The notes beneath the pieces are model-generated. The model saw only the letters and a list, made by a program, of their open reading frames with translations. It was not told the origin of the DNA and made no database searches. A stretch of 64,000 nt of DNA, from positions 434,001 to 498,000 of the forward strand of contig NC_089193.1 in the NCBI RefSeq assembly GCF_947507565.1. The letters run 5' to 3'. Shown piece by piece: positions 58,851-64,000 of the stretch (position 1 is its first letter; each line of letters begins with the position of its first letter). Both the position numbers and the translations under genes were made by a program. Source of the stretch: Oscarella lobularis. Taxonomy: Eukaryota; Porifera; Homoscleromorpha; Homosclerophorida; Oscarellidae.

Positions 58851-59064
58851 CAAATGTAAGGACTACTTGAACGTGACGCGAGTTTGTGAGAAATTTAGGA
58901 CCTTATTCAACCTGCACTTCAGTAGAAATGGTCAAGATGGTGATTATTGTCTTTCGTCAAACGATTTTTTGGAAAGCGTGAGAAACGTGTTGGGCGGGCG
59001 TGAGTGCATGAGACAACTAGCTGAGGCGTGAGACTTGGTAGGTCTGTCAGACTTCACAGCCAAA

Positions 59065-59141
59065 AGTCCCGGATTTTGTAGGGTAAACGGCTTTTCTTCG
59101 TTTTTCTCTAAAAAGCTGGTTACCCTATAAAATTCGGGACA
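59065..59141. repeat. 77-bp inverted repeat (MITE-like hairpin)
   Basis: gtcccggattttgtagggtaa pairs with ttaccctataaaattcgggac, with aaaagc/gctttt pairing further in. It could be a small MITE unrelated to the TAGCC family. Confidence 0.65.
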
Positions 59142-59318
59142 TTGTTAGTATCAGTGTGCCCGGATATTCCGCGGTAAAGTGTAAATAGACGACTCGCTAC
59201 AGCGCATCACCATACAAGACGAAAACAAATGATACAATTAAAAAACTGTAACGTTAACATCATTCGTTGTCAGACGCACGTGCACGCTTATAAAAGTTTG
59301 ACGGAAATGTAATATTCA

Positions 59319-59353
59319 GGGAGGGGGGGGAGGGGGGGAGGGAGGGAGGGAGG
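59319..59353 (+). repeat. G-rich tract with G-quadruplex potential
   Basis: ggaggggggggagggggggag followed by gggagggaggg: five or more runs of three or more G. Confidence 0.85.
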
Positions 59354-59405
59354 TCCAAATCAATAATACACTTTATGACTGATTTTAGAGACGAACGCCA
59401 AAGAT

Positions 59406-59591
59406 TTAGACACTTCTCGCGCCTTCCATTATCATTAATAGGATGTCACGAAACATGGGCCTCTCTTGCGGCCTAAACCGAACGCATTGTTCCATTATGT
59501 TGTCGAAAAATGGCGGGACATCCGCTGTTTCGCCTTTTGGAAGTCCGCCTCCAGAGGTCACGAGCATTCAATTCGGACTCACATTTCTCAT
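59406..59591 (-). pseudogene. chimeric kinase fragment
   Basis: Minus strand: acceptor tatttttag, then DEKCESELNARDL, the kinase-insert/helix-E exon of the RTK-B family (DPELNARDLL there). The frame then shifts by one into LPKGETADVPPFFDNIMEQC and RFRPQERPMFRDIL, the C-lobe end of a different tyrosine kinase, to TAA at 59406. Two kinase genes were joined here and everything between is missing, so it is dead. Confidence 0.6.
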
Positions 59592-59642
59592 CTAAAAATA
59601 CAAAACTAGCCTTCCGCCACATGATCATATTAATAGCCTTGA

Positions 59643-62600
59643 GGTGCGACTTGTCGCTGGCGTTACGCCCAATCGAGGCCGCGTCGAGTTTTTTCTCGAC
59701 AGTACGTGGAATCGCATCTGCATGAGGACTAACGCTAGTCAAACCGCGACAGCCGTATGTCAACATTTGGGCTACCCTGATCTTTTACATGTCAGAGCTT
59801 TGAACCGTTCCGGAGAAGAAAGCAGCAGCAATTATTCGTACATTGTTAAGTGCACGTGGAATGGCATCATCAGTTGTTCTTTCGTGAAAGCGACGTGTGA
59901 TTTGGAGATGTTTATATTGTGTCGGTCAGCTAGGACTTATTCGCCTGAAGTACGGCCAGTTAAACTAGTTAACCAATCAGCGCCACGCAGGGATGCATTG
60001 GATGTAAAAATTAGTGGAACTTTCATGAAGATTAGCTCAGTTAAAGAAATGATTTCGCTTCCTCTCGCTCAGGCCTCTTGTAGGCATTTGGGATACGATA
60101 CAGGTGTGCTTGGTGGTTTATTTACCCCCGGCTCTAGAAGTGACAAATTTTCTACATTACTGTTAGGTGCCTTTATTCACCCAGGCAGGTGCAACTGGTC
60201 GATACCGTTCGTAAGACAGAAAGGGTAGAGAGAACAGTTACAGTTTATTTTAATCGATATTGGCATTTTCTCTGCGACGACACATGGGATATCAATGCAG
60301 CTGAAGTTTTTTTGCAAGGAACTAGGTTATGAGAACGCAATCTCTGCAAAGCGAGAGAGCTCTAATTTCAATTCAAACAGTCGGAAGTTGTCGCAGCTCA
60401 AAGTGGTCTGTGACGGAAGCAAAACGGCGCTTAGCCACTGTAAGCATATTATACGCAGGGCTTATTGCTACGCGGCTGGAGCTGTTTGCAAAGAGAAACA
60501 ATGTAGGAGAAACGATGTCGCAACATTATTGCGTGCGAGCCCTATTTATTTCTGTTTCTTTAGATTGTCCCCCTGGATGGTTCCTTTATGCCAACCATTG
60601 CTACAATGTTTCCCCTTATGTCTTAATGAGCATGAGAGTTGGCGGATGCGATCCCATGAACAGGGTTTCTATCAACAGTCCCCACGAACAGGCTTTTGTG
60701 CTGTCACTTCTGGCTGGCGTTAGGGATGACGTTTTCATTGGCCTGGAAAGGGATGATGACGTCAGGTGGACGAACGGAGAACCTTTGAGGTTTGCTGTGA
60801 TCAACTTAGTAATAGTTTTTTAAAGTACGTGCGTTTGCAGTTACGTCTTGTGGGCTATTGGAGAGCCAAACAGCCTTTATAGGTGCGTTGCTGTTAATCC
60901 TCTGGATGGTTACTGGAAAACGGCCGATTGCTTGCAACGTAAAAAGTTGATGTGCAAAGTTCCTCTAGGCAAAATACTAAAACTCTTAAGAAATTTTTAA
61001 CGTTATTTTTGGGCCGTTCAGTCGATATAAAAAACGAATTTCTTCAAGCAGAAGATTTGTCCACAAATGGTTTGTGCAGAAAAGACGAACTTTACTTCAA
61101 AAACTCGTGCTATTATTGGTCAAAAGACGACGATCTGCTTCTATCGCAAGAACGCGCTCGCGAAGATTGCCAAAGTCGAAATGCAGAGTTGTCTTCAATA
61201 AGCACCCTATACGAAAATTCATTCATTGCCAAAGAAACGTCAGCTGTTCAGGGGTAACTCTATTGGATTGGTTTTGTTTACAACTACACGTCTGAGCACG
61301 GAGCCTTTGAATGGCTTGATGGTTCTCTTGTCAATTTTTCCAAGTGGGCAATGTACGAGCCAGCATTTCAGGCGGAACGTACCTACAGTTGCGTTTTGTT
61401 TGGATCGAATGGGCTTGAGTTTGTTTGGTCTGCTTCAAACTGCACTGCCAAGGCTGGATACGTCTGCAAAAGTAATCTGAAAGGTTTAGGCTTTTTTTAA
61501 CTATGCACCTTTCTTTAGGAGTTTTGAATGAATCAGTTGATAAAATAGCAACTGTTCATGACACTTCAGTTAGCTGTAAGTGCTTTATCTACACCGCAAT
61601 TTTGTCTATTTGTTTCTTAAGATGTCTACGTATGTCCAAACGGTTGGACGAAGCTTGGCACCCGCTCTTGCTTTAGGCGAGTTTACGCTAAGCAGACGTG
61701 GCAGGATTCCTTGACGAACTGCAAAATAATGAATGACTCTCTTGCCAGAATTTCATCTGCTGAAGAGCAGAGTCGTCTAAATTTCAACATAATCGATGAA
61801 GAAGATGCTTGGATTGGACTCAATGACATATTCAAAGAAGGATTTTACGTTTGGGCTGACGGTTGTCCTTTAGCCTATGTCAACTGGAGTGAAGCCGAAA
61901 AAAGCACCTTTGATCGTAACAAACGCGACTGTGTAGCTGCGTCAACGTTCGATTGGAAAATAAAGATTTGCGCGGAGAAGAAACCTAGAGTCTGCTTTAT
62001 GCCTGCAATTCTAGGTATGTCAAGCGAGGTTGATTAATAATGTCATAACCCATCATTTACTTTGCGAGTTTTTCAGATTATGATGAATGCTACAACAACA
62101 CAGACATTTGCCACGTCAACGCGACGTGTGAAAATGCACTCAATTCCTATAGGTGCATCTGCAAACCGGGATTCACAGGAAATGGAACTACGTGCAAAGG
62201 TCAGCTGTTTTAGTGAAACCTCTTTTTTATGATTGAGTTTTAGATTTTAACGAATGTGATCGCAGCTGTAGGGAGAAAGGTCAACACTGCCTAAATATAT
62301 TTGGATTGTATGAGTGCGTTTGCCTGAGTGGCTGGACTGACAATTCAGGTCATTCCGTTGACGTGAACGAGTGCAATATAAGTAACATCTGTCATTCTCG
62401 CGCCATGTGCATAAACAACGACGGCTCTTATCAATGTGAATGTCTACCTAACTGGACTGGAAACGGTACTGTTTGCATCGATCTCAACGAGTGCGAGATA
62501 GGGAACTCATGCCACTCGAAAGCAATCTGCACGAATGACGAAGGGACGTTTCTGTGTACGTGTCAACCTGGCTGGACTGGAAACGGTATTTATTGCGACG

Positions 62601-62820
62601 ATGTCAACGAATGCGAGATTGAAGGGTCATGTCATTCGCAAGCCAGTTTCACAAACCAGGGCGGTTTCTACAGCTGTATGTGCCTTCCGGGCTGGATTGG
62701 AGACGGATACTTTTGCAACGACACAAATGAATGTCTTTCACCAGCGCTATTATCGGCTCCAAATTACCGTAATCAAGACAGCACTTCACTTTTTGCGTAT
62801 CGATTAGTGCAAAGAAGTTA
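59643..62820 (+). pseudogene. RTK-E: ectodomain-only disabled paralogue
   Basis: Order: SRCR1-2 (59643-60225), SRCR3 (about 60230-60510), CTLD (60564-60789, 60841-60969), CTLD (61021-61471), linker (61521-61575), CTLD (61623-62014), EGF (62077-62199), about five EGF (62244-62760), then noise. Lesions: no signal peptide or first CTLD; TAG at 60226-60228; SRCR3 frameshift near 60305; a gc instead of gt donor after 60969; Ser codon now TAA at 61255-61257 in the CTLD; an EGF cysteine changed to Ser at about 62353; no TM or kinase. More diverged from RTK-B than RTK-C is. Confidence 0.8.
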
Positions 62821-63176
62821 GTGCGCTGCAAAAGAAACGATCGGAATCCTCGCCATACGCGTGCCAAAGAAAAGAACATCTGGGTTTGGAGTCACAACGA
62901 CAAAAAATGCTTTACATATCTCTATCTCGATCAATTCACTAGAACTCCAACGTAAATATCTAAACTGTAAGCCCTGCTTTCTTCATTCGATTGAGACCAG
63001 GACGACATAAAAAAAGTATCTTCCTTACCAAACACCATTGGTATATAAATTGCGACGTTCGTTTTGAAAATGTTATAGCTGCGGACCTTACTGACGTTGA
63101 AACAGTCGTAGTTCTATTGGCGATGAAACGGGAGCGATTTCCTATCTTCACGCCAGCACTAATCATAACCCACTCT

Positions 63177-63307
<131 letters not shown>

Positions 63308-63340
63308 AGAGCATGCAATATCACCCTTGAATTAAAAAGT

Positions 63341-64000
63341 TTAAACTAATGCGCTGTTTTTGAGAAAATCTTCTTTCACTGATGTGAGAGCAGAACCAAC
63401 AACATATCTAATTTTACCGCTTTCACCGCCATTCGTATTTTGGGCCATTAAATTGAGAGCACAAGCATTCTCTTCCCTTTCTGAGTCTTTGAGAGATTCC
63501 GTGTCCGATAAAGAGAGTGAATTGGTTGAGCAAAAATCTATGTAATCACTCTTTTCTTCTATTTCAAGAATTTTTCGCAAACGCTGCGTGAGACGGTCAA
63601 AAGACGGGCGGTTATCCGGATTGGAGCGCCAACAGGCAGACATGGTCCTGTACCTATGGAAAAATCAACGTAAGAATCTGCCTTTTCGCCTCTTATATCA
63701 GAAGACTAGACTTGCATACAGTTCAGAGGAGCAGTTTTCTGGACATTTTAACCGGTTGCCATTTCGCAAATACGAAAGAAGTTCCGCACTTGAAACGCAT
63801 GGATAGGGAAAAGACCCTAGACGGAAAGGATACTCCAAACATACAACCATAAAATGCATCTCACCTAAAGTACATACTTCCCACATCACAATCCCGAACG
63901 ACCACCTAAAATTAGATTGGTAAACTACACTTTGTGTTCAGGGAAAGTTTACACGTCGCTCATTTCAGAAAATGAACGGTGAGTTATGGCTTCGATAGAC
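63341..64000 (-). CDS. RTK-F: 3' end of a further receptor tyrosine kinase (partial, runs off the window)
   Basis: Minus strand, entering at the right edge: 64000-63953 (SIEAITHRSFSEMSDV), 63905-63865 (WSFGIVMWEVCTL), 63816-63720 (SFPYPCVSSAELLSYLRNGN), 63653-63341 (MSACWRSNPDNRPSFDRLTQ, then tail to TAA). Splice positions and phases equal those of RTK-B. The tail keeps the paired tyrosines (SDYIDF and IRYVVGSA). No lesion is visible in this part. It is convergent with RTK-E, across the (AAC)n tract. Whether it is complete depends on sequence beyond the window. Confidence 0.8.

Larger units (their letters stand above)
58851..59405. other. intergenic with a hairpin and a G-rich tract
   Basis: Contains the inverted repeat 59065-59141 and the G tract 59319-59353; no gene seen. 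Confidence 0.5.

Overview
This window is animal (metazoan) nuclear DNA. It holds intron-rich genes with short spliceosomal introns (mostly about 40-100 bp, mostly phase 1) and modular extracellular proteins (C-type lectin, SRCR, EGF, GON, WSC, thrombospondin type 1 and fibrinogen-like domains) joined to tyrosine kinases. The compact genes and the lectin/SRCR/EGF receptor kinases suggest an early-branching animal. A sponge is my best guess (inferred from style, not from any database match).

The main content is a family of receptor tyrosine kinases (RTKs) in at least six copies. RTK-A (1430-3108, remnant), RTK-B (6767-13674, intact, predicted 1663 aa), RTK-C (15618-20527, disabled), RTK-D (35248-39739, disabled) and RTK-E (59643-62820, disabled and without kinase) lie on the plus strand. 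RTK-F (63341-64000, minus strand) runs off the right edge. Full architecture, read from RTK-B: signal peptide, C-type lectin domain (CTLD), 3 SRCR, 3 CTLD, 7 EGF, one transmembrane helix, split tyrosine kinase, tyrosine-bearing tail. The decayed copies show birth-and-death evolution, and several breakpoints coincide with repeats.

Region by region: 1-4.2 kb has a foldback element, RTK-A and repeat R1. 4.2-6.8 kb is mostly empty, with one orphan signal-peptide exon and a MITE. 6.8-20.5 kb has RTK-B and RTK-C, with a decayed STE20-type kinase fragment between them. 21.9-22.2 kb has a two-exon gene for an 86-aa secreted protein. 25-25.6 kb is promoter-like repeat R2. 26.7-31.8 kb (minus) is a decayed GON/EGF/LamG/Gly-rich/WSC gene ending in a kinase scrap. 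32-35.2 kb has MITEs, a second signal-peptide exon and R1 copy 2. 35.2-39.7 kb is RTK-D. 40.7-42.8 kb has a STE20-like pseudogene and orphan exons. 43-45.3 kb is a type II membrane fibrinogen-like gene. 46.2-47.6 kb (minus) is a CARD-coiled coil-Kelch gene with a 10-bp duplication. 50.7-51.2 kb is R2 copy 2, and 51.5-56.6 kb is a THSD7-like multi-TSP1 gene. 59.4-64 kb has a kinase chimera, RTK-E and the RTK-F 3' end.

The intact products are mostly cell-surface or secreted recognition proteins. With the CARD protein the locus looks like a surface recognition and signalling neighbourhood under rapid turnover. That functional reading is inference.
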